DNA from: CAWBLP01 sp963721065
GTDB taxonomy: Bacteria; Pseudomonadota; Alphaproteobacteria; Acetobacterales; Acetobacteraceae
Assembly: GCA_963721065.1 (NCBI GenBank)
Contig: CAVRHO010000008.1
Span: 62,001-126,000, forward strand
Length of the DNA: 64,000 bases
Reading direction: 5' to 3'
A program made the position numbers and the translations under genes. Shown one piece after another: positions 53,106 to 61,557 of this stretch (positions are counted from its first letter, which is position 1; the number at the start of each line of letters is the position of its first letter). The notes beneath the pieces are model-generated. The model saw only the letters and a program-made list of their open reading frames with translations, was not told the origin of the DNA and ran no database searches.

Positions 53106-55298
53106 TCAGCCGCCCTTGCTCAACGTGAATGCCTCGAAGTCCGAGCTGTCGAGATAGTGCAGCCTCGACCAGCCGTCGGTCGCCATGGCCGTGACATACT
53201 CGAAGGATGCGAAGGCGGCGACGTTGCATCCGCCGGCGACACAGCCGGGCGGAAGGTTGGTGTCCAGCAGGGCCTGGGCATTCTGCGTCGTGCTGAACGA
53301 CCCACCCAGGCCCACCGGCGCGTCCGGCTGGTAGAAGACCGACCGATCGACCCGTTTCGTTTGAAACGTGAAGGTGGCGAAGCCATTCCTGTGTTTCGCC
53401 CGCCACGGCAGGGTAACGGCATCGCCGGGCGCGAAGCCGAGCACGCCGCAGCACGGGTCGGCCGCGTTGGAGCCGATGGAAGGGCTGTCGATTTCGGCAT
53501 AGGTTGGATTGTTATCGACATGCACGGTAACGATCATCGAATTGCCACTGACCAGGCCAAGGGTTGCCGCGTCGGCCGTGGTGATCGTTCCGGTCAGGTT
53601 GTCCACGTCCGGGACGAAATACCGGATACCCTTGGCGCCGATATCGACCGGGTTGCCGGCGGCGTCGAACAGTTCCAGGCGGATCTCGAACTTGCCGGAA
53701 CGGTCCGCGCCGACTTCGTTGCCGTCGGCATCATAGGTGATGCCAGGGGCGGGCAGCGTGGTGTCGAATACACCGTTCTGATAGTCCGTCGGGGCGATCA
53801 CCGGGCCCCACACACCTTGCGGCGGCAGCGAGGGCGGAATTTCGAACAGGTTCGCGGCCGGTGCATCGGGCGGTGACAGTGGGCCGAGCTTGTACAGTGC
53901 GGTTACGGGATGGCCGCCGACGCCGTACGTGTAGTGGCGCGCGATGTCGTCCAGCATCTGCACTTCGGATCCGCCGGATCGGCGCCAGAACAACCGGTAG
54001 TATTTCACCCCGAGCGTTTCGCGCAGCGCATTGTCGAACAGCAACTGCGGCCGGAGTATGCCGCCGAACGGCGCGCCCCCCTTGGTAAGTCCGCGATTGG
54101 CCGCGGTGGTACTGCCTTGCAGCCCCTGCAAATCGCCATGGATCGCGTTCAGCGATGTCTGACCGATGGCGACGAACAGCACCCAGTTGTCGCCGGCCGA
54201 CACGGGTGCGCAGGGCGCGCATGTCTGTGCCAGCGGGTGTGATGTGTAGATCGTGACGTCGGAACCGCACGGATAGTTCCATCGCGTGTGGCACGGCACC
54301 GGCGTCGGTGCGTAGATGGTCAGCTCGGAGAACAGGAAGCGCTGCTTGACCTTGAAGTACAGGTCCGGCGTATCCGGGTTGTGGCATCCGTTGAAGAACC
54401 GTGCATGGAAATGGCCGCAGTCGTCGGTGTGCGCGGTGGCGACCAGGCGCATGGTGAACAGGTGCGGATACAGCAGGCAGAAGATGGGCCGTATCAGCTC
54501 GGCATGTGCCAGCAGTGCGTTGCGGAATTCAAGGTCGCTGGCCGACTGCGCGGCGAACTGAAGACTGGTGACCGTCTTCAGGCTTTCCAAGGCATGCGTT
54601 GCCTCGGCGCGGTTGGGTGGTGCGGCCTCCTGTGCGGAAGCGAAGCGCTTGGGAATGGGGGGCGCGGCGTTGGCAAGGAACGGATCCGGTCCCGGGCCGG
54701 GCTCCGGCGGAAACGGGCCGGGGAACGGACCGGGCAGCGGGTCCGGGATTGGGTCGGGCAGCGGGATCGGATGAACGATGATGTCCCGCAGCCGGTCGAT
54801 CACCGGCTTCGGCAGTTTCGGCAGGATGATGACAAGGGGATCGACCTCGTAGATCTCGACTGTGGCATTGCAGACCGGCAGATCGATCACCTGTCCGCCC
54901 AGCGTGGTGCGCTTCAGGACCGTGCCGTTGACGGCGCATAAACTGCGAAGCCAGCACAGGATCTGTTCGATCTGGACGGAGATCTCCAGCTTGAGCGCGC
55001 CTGCGTTGAGATCCACGCGCAGATGGCGCTCGGCTGCGCCGCGGCGGAACAGCTCCGCCAGCGTTTGCGCATCGCCCTTCAGCGGCGGGCCGACCAGGAC
55101 GCGCAGATTGGTGCCTTCGGCACCCAGGGCGACGGTCAGCGTTGCCTCGTTCTTTTCGACCGGCTTGGCATCCAGCAGCTTTCCGCCTTGCGTGAAGGCG
55201 TAGGCGGTCAGTGAAGCCTTTTGGGCGCGTTCATCGTCCGGGAGCGTCACGATGACAGTAATGCTGCTGCGACGAGCGGCTTCCGGTTTGGTTGCCAT
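53106..55298 (-). CDS. large protein of unknown function, Cys- and Pro-rich
   Basis: A 730-residue protein, family not recognised. The ATG at 55298 has AAGGAAA upstream. Residues about 1-150 look beta-rich (SITVIVTLPDDERAQKASLT, NEATLTVALGAEGTNLRVLV, LPVCNATVEIYEVDPLVIIL). A Pro-rich spacer (about 175-205, PIPLPDPIPDPLPGPFPGPF) leads to a central part with TAHTDDCGHFHARFFNGC, FSELTIYAPTPVPCHTRWNY and IRPIFCLLYPHLFTMRLVAT, then GVKYYRLFWRRSGG and an Ig-like run (GKFEIRLELFDAAGNPVDIG). No signal peptide or transmembrane helix is visible. Fifteen or so cysteines are unusual for a cytosolic protein. It may be a structural, tail-like or scaffold protein. The upstream region is AT-rich. Confidence 0.7.
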   Translation of the reverse strand: MATKPEAARRSSITVIVTLPDDERAQKASLTAYAFTQGGKLLDAKPVEKNEATLTVALGAEGTNLRVLVGPPLKGDAQTLAELFRRGAAERHLRVDLNAGALKLEISVQIEQILCWLRSLCAVNGTVLKRTTLGGQVIDLPVCNATVEIYEVDPLVIILPKLPKPVIDRLRDIIVHPIPLPDPIPDPLPGPFPGPFPPEPGPGPDPFLANAAPPIPKRFASAQEAAPPNRAEATHALESLKTVTSLQFAAQSASDLEFRNALLAHAELIRPIFCLLYPHLFTMRLVATAHTDDCGHFHARFFNGCHNPDTPDLYFKVKQRFLFSELTIYAPTPVPCHTRWNYPCGSDVTIYTSHPLAQTCAPCAPVSAGDNWVLFVAIGQTSLNAIHGDLQGLQGSTTAANRGLTKGGAPFGGILRPQLLFDNALRETLGVKYYRLFWRRSGGSEVQMLDDIARHYTYGVGGHPVTALYKLGPLSPPDAPAANLFEIPPSLPPQGVWGPVIAPTDYQNGVFDTTLPAPGITYDADGNEVGADRSGKFEIRLELFDAAGNPVDIGAKGIRYFVPDVDNLTGTITTADAATLGLVSGNSMIVTVHVDNNPTYAEIDSPSIGSNAADPCCGVLGFAPGDAVTLPWRAKHRNGFATFTFQTKRVDRSVFYQPDAPVGLGGSFSTTQNAQALLDTNLPPGCVAGGCNVAAFASFEYVTAMATDGWSRLHYLDSSDFEAFTLSKGG

Positions 55299-55936
55299 GA
55301 CGTTTCCTTTTGGCTTGGCGGTTCGCGCGGACTCGCATTGCTGTACCGGTGGGAACAGCAAACAGGCAGGCCTCAATTGTACGTTGGCGGCTTGGAGCTT
55401 GCCTGAGCGGCGTCTCCGGAAGTTGATGTTGGCAAACAAACTAGCGCGGTTTCAGTGATGAAAAGCAATGGAAATCACGGAATCGTGATGTGGACTATGC
55501 AGTATCGGTTGCGCTTGTTCTTCTGATAATCAAGAATTACAGAAACAATAATTCGGTGTTTGTATAACGTTGTTGATGCGTTATTGGCGCCCTGGCCAGG
55601 GGGCCGTCACGGGCGCAACGCCGCCAGCCGGGTCGTCGTGCCGACGAAGAAGGCTCATCGATGTCTTTGCCGCGCGATCCGAATCGAGCGGTGCAACGGG
55701 CCAGTGATGCGGCTGGTTCGTCCAGGGAATCGGGCATGCGGACCGGCTGCCGGGGGGCGCGGCAGGTCGGAGCGCTCTCGGAACTGAGGCATGGCCTGTC
55801 GGCGCGGTGTGCAGGACAGCGTTACCGCAGGAATCGCGCCGGCGCCCAATTCGGCGGCGGCGCCCGATGCCTCCGACGCAAGCCTCACCCAGACCACTGC
55901 CGCCGGGAATGCGTTTCGGCGCCGCCCCGGTGGCGG
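55299..55936. other. intergenic, AT-rich region with palindrome
   Basis: Bases 55400-55570 are clearly AT-richer than the rest of the window. ATCACG-GAAT-CGTGAT (55474-55489) is a perfect 6+6 palindrome and a likely regulator site for the 730-residue gene. From about 55570 the GC content rises again without a recognisable gene. Low GC here suggests a promoter or a transferred segment. Confidence 0.5.
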
Positions 55937-57046
55937 TCAGCCTTCCCGGTAGAGCGTCCGCGCGTTGTTGAAGAAGAACCCCCGGCGCTGCTGCTCCGGC
56001 AGCGGCATCGGCAGCACCTGGGCCGGGTCGTCGTAGTCCCAGTGCGGGTAGTCGGTGGCGAAGATCAGCCGGTCCCAGCCGATCCAGTCGATCGCGTCCA
56101 GCACCTGCTCGCGCGGCTGCGGCTCCTCCATCGGCTGCGTGGTCAGCCACACGCGCTCCCGGATGTACTCGGACGGTGCGCGCTTCAGGTGCGGCGTTTC
56201 CATCCGCAGCCGGCGCCAGATCTTGTCCAGCCGCCAGGCCAGCGGCGGCAGCCAGGCGAAGCCGCTCTCGATCAGCACCAGCTTGAAGTTGGGCAGGCGC
56301 TCGAACACGCCCTCGATGACCAGGCTGGTCAGGAAGGCCTGGGCCGACTGCGCGTGGCCGACCATGTCCTCGATGTAGTAGCTGGGCCAGCCGCTGCCGC
56401 TGACCGGGTAGCCGCCAAAGCCGAAGGCGTGCACGCCGATCGGCAGGTTGGCCGCGGCGGCGGCTTCATACAGCGGCCAGTAGCGCTTCTGGCCCGGCGG
56501 TTCGGCGGTGCGCGTCACCATCAGCACCTGCACGAAGCGCGGATCGCCGGCCCAGCGCTCCACCTCCTTCGCTGCCGCTTCCGGGTCCTCGAAGGGCACG
56601 ACGATGGAGCCCTTCAGCCGCGGTTCCGGCTTCAGCCAGTGCTCGACCATCCACTCGTTCATCGCGTGGCACACCGCGGCGCCGTATTCGCGGTGCTGGA
56701 ACGAACTGCCGTTGTCGCCGGTGGCGTTCAGGACCCCCAACTGGATGTTGTTCGCATCCAGCAACTGGCGCTGCATGAATTCCAGGTTGCTGCCCGGCTT
56801 GCCACCCGGCGGCCAGGCGTCACGGCGCGCGGCGTTGGGCTGGCCCTTCGGATAGGCGGGACCGGCCTGGTAGGCCTGGCGCGGACGGTTGCCGAAGGTC
56901 AGGGCGTGCTCCTGCCAGCGCTTCTCCATCCAGGGGAAGATGTCCTGGATGCTGTTGCGCTGCGGATGAATGTCGCCGTCGGCAATCGCCAGCTTCGAGG
57001 TATTGGCGGCTTCCGGGGTCGGACGGGTGGTAACCTGCACGTTCAT
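55937..57046 (-). CDS. amidohydrolase family protein (ACMSD-like)
   Basis: A 369-residue TIM-barrel metal hydrolase of amidohydrolase-2 type. IADGDIHPQRNSIQDIFP opens it where an HxH metal motif is usual, here reading DIHP. IGVHAFGFGGYPVSG, LNFKLVLIESGFAWLPPLAWRL-like and LIFATDYPHWDYDDP (metal-binding Asp) are clear. Such enzymes decarboxylate or hydrolyse aromatic or heterocyclic acids; the substrate is unknown. It is a paralogue of the gene at 57673-58743, separated from it by the DUF4160/DUF2442 pair. Confidence 0.85.
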   Translation of the reverse strand: MNVQVTTRPTPEAANTSKLAIADGDIHPQRNSIQDIFPWMEKRWQEHALTFGNRPRQAYQAGPAYPKGQPNAARRDAWPPGGKPGSNLEFMQRQLLDANNIQLGVLNATGDNGSSFQHREYGAAVCHAMNEWMVEHWLKPEPRLKGSIVVPFEDPEAAAKEVERWAGDPRFVQVLMVTRTAEPPGQKRYWPLYEAAAAANLPIGVHAFGFGGYPVSGSGWPSYYIEDMVGHAQSAQAFLTSLVIEGVFERLPNFKLVLIESGFAWLPPLAWRLDKIWRRLRMETPHLKRAPSEYIRERVWLTTQPMEEPQPREQVLDAIDWIGWDRLIFATDYPHWDYDDPAQVLPMPLPEQQRRGFFFNNARTLYREG

Positions 57047-57129
57047 TGGACCGTCTCCGTCAGGCGGGCCTCAAAGGCCCTGGTTTGTTGGCAATGGCCA
57101 TCCGTGTGTGAGGGACGAGCGCAAATTCT

Positions 57130-57385
57130 TCAGGCCGCATCGGGGCGTCGAACGGTCATGTCGCCGCGCCCGGCCAGCAGACCTTCGACCGAGATGTCCT
57201 CATCGAGATTTTCCCAATGCAGGCCCCGGCCGGTAACGCTGACCCTGTAATGGGATCGCTGCTCGGGCGTTGCGTGCAGCAGTCGGGGAAACCATGCGAT
57301 CGGCACCCCGATCGTACAGTCCGTCGGACAGTTCCACCCACATGGTCGCATCGTCAAAGTGAACCGAGGTCGCCGAAGTGCTCAT
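57130..57385 (-). pseudogene. DUF2442 protein, frameshifted
   Basis: From ATG 57385 the first frame gives MSTSATSVHFDDATMWVELS, then DG. One base later the second frame supplies TIGVPIAWFPRLLHATPEQR and ISVEGLLAGRGDMTVRRPDA to the stop at 57130. CTGT at the break becomes CGT (Arg) if one T is removed, giving the usual DGRTIGVPIAWFPRLL. Intact, it would have about 84 residues. Its start overlaps the end of the DUF4160 gene by about 30 bases, the usual arrangement of this toxin-antitoxin-like pair. Confidence 0.75.
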
Positions 57386-57611
57386 GCCATGCTCTCACGA
57401 TCTCCTCGCGACGCTGTTCCACGATGCGGAGCAGGTCGCTTTGTTCCCGACGCGTGAAGCCGAAACTTTCCGCCACACGGACCTCCGGATGCAGCCACAG
57501 CTTCGCTTCAGCGTCGCTGCGGTTCGCATGGATGTGGACCGGCTCGCGTGGATTACCTTCGTTGGAGAAGAAATAGAACCGGATGCCCTGGTAGCGGAAG
57601 ACCACGGGCAT
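57354..57611 (-). CDS. DUF4160 protein
   Basis: An 85-residue protein with the DUF4160 pattern: RYQGIRFYFFSNEGNPREPV, HIHANRSDAEAKLWLHPEVR, then the helix RREQSDLLRIVEQRREEIVRAW. DUF4160 and DUF2442 are typically encoded side by side and are proposed but not proven to be toxin-antitoxin-like. The start ATG is at 57611. It sits between two amidohydrolase paralogues, so the pair looks like an insertion into an older tandem array. Confidence 0.82.
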   Translation of the reverse strand: MPVVFRYQGIRFYFFSNEGNPREPVHIHANRSDAEAKLWLHPEVRVAESFGFTRREQSDLLRIVEQRREEIVRAWHEHFGDLGSL

Positions 57612-57672
57612 ATTTGCGCCCCCCTGTCGTGGCCCGGGCGTTGCGCAGGCCGTCCGGATAAGGCGGGGCCGC

Positions 57673-58743
57673 TCATGCCACCGTCTCCGTCAGGCGGGCG
57701 TACGTGGCCCGCGGATTGTCGATCATGATCTTGCGGACGAGATCGGGGGAAAGGCCTTCCGGCAGCGCGGCCTCGCCGTCGAACTGCCAGTGCGGATAGT
57801 CGGTGGAGAACAGCAGCAACTCGTCGGACCCCATGTGGTCCAGCAGCTTCTCGAACGCCGCGACGTCCGGCGGTGCGTCACAGGGTTGTGTGGTCAGGCG
57901 CACGTTGCTGCGCACGATTTCCGTCGGTGCGCGGTCCACCCAGGGGATCTCCATCCGCAGCCCGCGCCAGAATTTGGTCAGGCGCCACAGATGCGCCGGC
58001 AGCCAGGTGAAGCCGGATTCGATCAGCACCACCGTCAGGTCGGGAAACTTGGTGAACACGCCCTCGCAGATCAGGCTGGTCAGGCACTGCTGGAACGCCG
58101 CCGATTGCGCGGCGTAGTCCTCGGTGTAGTAGGTCGGCCAGCCCAGCGGCGTGACGGGATGGCGGTAGGCGCTGCCGGCATGGATGCCGACCGGCAGGTT
58201 GTGGCGCTGGGCCGCGGCGTAGATCGGCCAGTAGTGCCGCTTGCCCAGCGGCATGTCGCCCATCACCAGCAGCAGCACCTGCACGAAGCGCGGGTCCGCC
58301 GCGACGCGCTCGATCTCGTCCACCGCGAGCTCCGGGCTTTGCGATGGCACCACGATGGAGGCGCGCAGGCGGGGGTCGCGGTCCAGCCATTCCTTCGCCA
58401 TCCAGTCATTGATCGCGCGGGCAAAGCCGGCGCCCATGTCCTCGCTGAACAGCAGTTGCGCGCCGTACAGGCAGTTGCAGATGCCGATTGCGGTGCCGAA
58501 CGGGTCCAGCGCCTGCCGGCGCAGCAGATCCAGGTCGGAGCCGGGTTTCTTCCCGTCCACCCGCCAGTCCGGGCGTGCGGTCAGCGGCGCATTGGCCGGG
58601 TAGGCGATCGACTCCAGCTCATGCACGCCGCGCTGGATGACGATGTCGCGCCAGTGGTCGGACAGGTAGGGATGCAGCGCCTTCAGGTTCGGCACCGCGG
58701 GGTGCAGGTCGCAGTCGATGCCGCCGGGCGCGAGGACGCTCAT
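57673..58743 (-). CDS. amidohydrolase family protein (ACMSD-like)
   Basis: A 356-residue paralogue of the 55937-57046 enzyme. GGIDCDLHPAVPNLKAL holds the N-terminal metal motif, VGIHAGSAYRHPVTPLGW the mid-barrel His, VVLIESGFTWLPAHLWRL the Glu strand and LFSTDYPHWQFDGE the catalytic Asp. The family decarboxylates or hydrolyses ring compounds; the substrate is unknown. The ATG at 58743 has GAGGGTG upstream and omits 35 doubtful upstream codons. It is followed by the DUF4160/DUF2442 pair on the same strand. Confidence 0.86.
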   Translation of the reverse strand: MSVLAPGGIDCDLHPAVPNLKALHPYLSDHWRDIVIQRGVHELESIAYPANAPLTARPDWRVDGKKPGSDLDLLRRQALDPFGTAIGICNCLYGAQLLFSEDMGAGFARAINDWMAKEWLDRDPRLRASIVVPSQSPELAVDEIERVAADPRFVQVLLLVMGDMPLGKRHYWPIYAAAQRHNLPVGIHAGSAYRHPVTPLGWPTYYTEDYAAQSAAFQQCLTSLICEGVFTKFPDLTVVLIESGFTWLPAHLWRLTKFWRGLRMEIPWVDRAPTEIVRSNVRLTTQPCDAPPDVAAFEKLLDHMGSDELLLFSTDYPHWQFDGEAALPEGLSPDLVRKIMIDNPRATYARLTETVA

Positions 58744-58834
58744 GCCGGGTTCACCCTCTTGTGGCTTCGGGGGAAGGCTAACATGCCCGGCCCCGCGCAG
58801 GCTACCTGCGCGCCGGCGGCGGCAGGGGTGCGCT

Positions 58835-60640
58835 CTATTGCCCGACATCCGGCTGGTGTTTTCGCAGCCGCGAGAGCAGCGGCGTCGGTTGAATGGCCGG
58901 CCCCTTGGCCGACAGCCACCCCTCCAGGTCGGGCTTCGACAGGCGTCCGCCGCCCAGCAGGTACAGCGCCGCGCCCAGCACGGTGAAGGCCACCGTTATC
59001 CACAACGTGATCCCTAACGCCAGGTGCACGCCGTGCTGGCTGAGATGCTGTCCGGATGCGGCGCGGGCGATCTGCGTCATCACCGGCGCGAGGATGTAGT
59101 CCGCCACCGACCGGACCAGTTCCACCAGGGCGAAGACGCGGCCGATGAGCTTCGCCGACAGGGAAAAGCCCGCCAGGTACAGCCCCGGCGCGACGGTCGC
59201 GCCGGCGCCCACGCCCAGCAGGCCGGCCGCGCTCAGCGTCAGCGCGTCGCTCGCATGCGGCGACAACTGCAGCAACAGGGCGCCGCTGCCCATCATGCAG
59301 ACCATCCCGGCGACGATCAGCAGCGTGAGGTACCGCGTGGTGATCACCGCACCCAGCAGAGCGGCGGAGATCAGCACGGCCGGTGCCAGGGGCCAGAACA
59401 GGATGCCGGTGGCCAGCGGCGACTGGTGCGCCACCTCCATGTGGTAGCGCTCGCCCAGTTCCAGGAAGGAGACGAACACCCCGCCGCCGATCATGGCGAC
59501 CAGGGCGCCGGTGACGGACTGGGTGGTCCACATCTTCTTGATCGGGGCAAGTGGCTCCTTCTGATGGTACTCCACCAGCAGCATCGCGACGAAGCACACC
59601 AGGCCCACGAACATCGGGGCCGCGAAACGGGCGGAGGCGAATCCGTGTCCGGCCAGCTCGCCGGACGCCCAGAACGGCAGCACCACGGCGGCGAATGCCA
59701 GCGGGATGCCCAGCCGGTCGAACCGCATGTCGGGGTTGAAGGGCGGCTGGTCCGGCAGCGTCAGGGTCGCCAGCGCGAGGTTGATCAGGCCGATGGCGCC
59801 GAGCGCCCCGTAGAACCACCGCCAGTGGTGGCCGGCGGCGACCCAGCCGCCGAGCAGCGGGCCGATGCAGACGGCACCGAAAAAGCCGATGTTGATTGCG
59901 ATGACGGTGATCGGCAGCTTGCTGGCAGGGAAGCGCTGGATCACCGGCGGCAGCGCGGTCACCAGCAACTGGCCGGTCGCGAAACCCTGAACCACGCGGC
60001 CGGCCGCGTACAAGGCCGGCCCGTGGGCGATCGCTGCCAGCACGCAGCCCAGGACGAAGGCGGTTTCGTCCAGGAAGAACAGGCGCCGCTGCGGAAAGCG
60101 CTGCACCAGGTCGCCGCCCAGCAGCGCGCCGAAGGCATACCCGGCGGTGGACAGGCCGCCGATGATCGACAGCGCGTTGCGCGAGGCGTGCACGTCCTGT
60201 GCGACGTGGTGGGTGAACATCGCATAGGCGGTGGTCACCACGATGAAGGGCGACAGCGCGATGATGGCGCTGGTCAGCGATGCGGCGTAGTTGCCCTCGA
60301 ACGGTCGGAACCTTGCGCGCGGCGCGGGTTGTTCCTGGTCCGACTGTGACTTTTCCTGTGACGGCGCGGGCTCCGCCTGTGGTGGGGACGCTGGCGATTG
60401 CGCGGGCGCTGGTTGGGCCCCTGCTGGAGCCGCGGGCGCCTGCGGCGGTTGCAACCCCGTCAACGGTTGCAGTCGCGCCGCTGGCGGCAGTCGCGACGGT
60501 GGCGAACGGTCGGCCAGCGTCGGCTCGGGGGCGCGTTCGGCGTCCAGCCAGGCGGCCAGTGCGAGCAGACCCAGGAAAAGTCCGGCGTCGCTCGCAGGCG
60601 GCGCGAACTGACGCAGAAAGCTGGGGATCGATCGGGACAT
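58835..60640 (-). CDS. MFS transporter with long Pro/Ala-rich N-terminal linker
   Basis: A 601-residue membrane protein. Residues 1 to about 35 include one hydrophobic segment (SDAGLFLGLLALAAWL), residues about 40-110 are a Pro/Ala/Gln/Ser linker (PQAPAAPAGAQPAPAQSPAS), and about 115-585 form a drug-exporter-like MFS core with fourteen or so helices. Core landmarks: NALSIIGGLSTAGYAFGALL, AAGRVVQGFATGQLLVTALP, IGPLLGGWVAAGHHWRWFYG and LIGRVFALVELVRSVADYIL. By family it exports drugs or metabolites using the proton gradient. The extra N-terminal helix and linker are unusual. Confidence 0.8.
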   Translation of the reverse strand: MSRSIPSFLRQFAPPASDAGLFLGLLALAAWLDAERAPEPTLADRSPPSRLPPAARLQPLTGLQPPQAPAAPAGAQPAPAQSPASPPQAEPAPSQEKSQSDQEQPAPRARFRPFEGNYAASLTSAIIALSPFIVVTTAYAMFTHHVAQDVHASRNALSIIGGLSTAGYAFGALLGGDLVQRFPQRRLFFLDETAFVLGCVLAAIAHGPALYAAGRVVQGFATGQLLVTALPPVIQRFPASKLPITVIAINIGFFGAVCIGPLLGGWVAAGHHWRWFYGALGAIGLINLALATLTLPDQPPFNPDMRFDRLGIPLAFAAVVLPFWASGELAGHGFASARFAAPMFVGLVCFVAMLLVEYHQKEPLAPIKKMWTTQSVTGALVAMIGGGVFVSFLELGERYHMEVAHQSPLATGILFWPLAPAVLISAALLGAVITTRYLTLLIVAGMVCMMGSGALLLQLSPHASDALTLSAAGLLGVGAGATVAPGLYLAGFSLSAKLIGRVFALVELVRSVADYILAPVMTQIARAASGQHLSQHGVHLALGITLWITVAFTVLGAALYLLGGGRLSKPDLEGWLSAKGPAIQPTPLLSRLRKHQPDVGQ

Positions 60641-60747
60641 CGCGCGTGGCAACGGCCCAGAGCCGAATGTGGTTGCAGCCCAGGGACAACCCGAGCGTGT
60701 GAGGCCGCGGTAGCAAAACCGCAACACGACCGTCGGCCGGCCACGGG

Positions 60748-61557
60748 TTACGCCAACTGGCCGGCCCAGCCCCCGGCCTCGCGAACGAAGCGCCGCTCCT
60801 CCACGCACCGGAAATCCTGTTCGGTGGCGGAGGCGGCATGACGCCGGATCGTCACGGCGCCGTCTTCGACGCACAGGACGTTGTAGTCGTTCGGTGCACC
60901 GCGCAGCCGGGTGGACAGTCCGGTGCCCGCCCGCACCAGAAGCACCGACCGAAGCTCGGGTGCGAGCGCGCGGTAGGCCTCGGCGCTCCAGCTATGCAGA
61001 TGCCCGCTGAGCAGGATGTCGGCGCCGGCGGTGGCGAGCGCGCGGATGGCCGGCGCCGCACCGTGCATCAGCGCCTTGGCCTCCGCGTCCGGCGCATGCA
61101 CGAACGGATGGTGCGTCACCACGATCCGCGTGCGCGCGTCGGCCTGGTCCAGCACGGCACAGGCGCGGGTCAGCGCCTGGCGGGCGATCCAGCCGCGCTG
61201 CCACAGGAACGGGGCGACGGTGTTGATGCCGACCGCGACGAGTTCGTCGTCCTGGAAGCTGGGCTCCAGGTTCCGGTTGATCCATCGCCGGTAGCGCCGC
61301 CATGGCGTGAGCAGGCGCGTCCAGACCACATCCAGCGGCACGTCATGATTGCCCGGCACCACCAGGACGGGCTGCGGCAGCGCCTCCAGAAACCGCTGCG
61401 CGGCTGCGAACTGGCCCGGTCGCGCGCGCTGCGTCAGGTCGCCGGAGACGGCGACCAGGTCGGGCCGGGCGGCATGCACGCTGTTCAGCAGCGGCTCCAG
61501 CAGCTCCGGCCGGGTGCGTCCGAAATGCAGGTCGGAGAGATGGACGACGACGCGCAT
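60748..61557 (-). CDS. metallophosphoesterase
   Basis: A 269-residue calcineurin-type phosphoesterase. Metal ligands lie in VVHLSDLHFG (Asp9, His11), AVSGDLTQ, VPGNHDVP, VTHHPFVH and LSGHLHSW. The substrate may be a cyclic nucleotide, phospholipid or protein. Its ATG overlaps the stop of the lipid-kinase-like gene (TGATG at 61555-61559), so the two are co-translated and probably act on lipids or lipid-derived phosphates. Confidence 0.88.
   Translation of the reverse strand: MRVVVHLSDLHFGRTRPELLEPLLNSVHAARPDLVAVSGDLTQRARPGQFAAAQRFLEALPQPVLVVPGNHDVPLDVVWTRLLTPWRRYRRWINRNLEPSFQDDELVAVGINTVAPFLWQRGWIARQALTRACAVLDQADARTRIVVTHHPFVHAPDAEAKALMHGAAPAIRALATAGADILLSGHLHSWSAEAYRALAPELRSVLLVRAGTGLSTRLRGAPNDYNVLCVEDGAVTIRRHAASATEQDFRCVEERRFVREAGGWAGQLA

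Noticed and set aside
58740..60839. 699-codon minus-strand frame over the MFS gene
   Set aside because: It reads the MFS gene one base out of frame; the MFS frame has transmembrane patterning and family motifs while this one does not.
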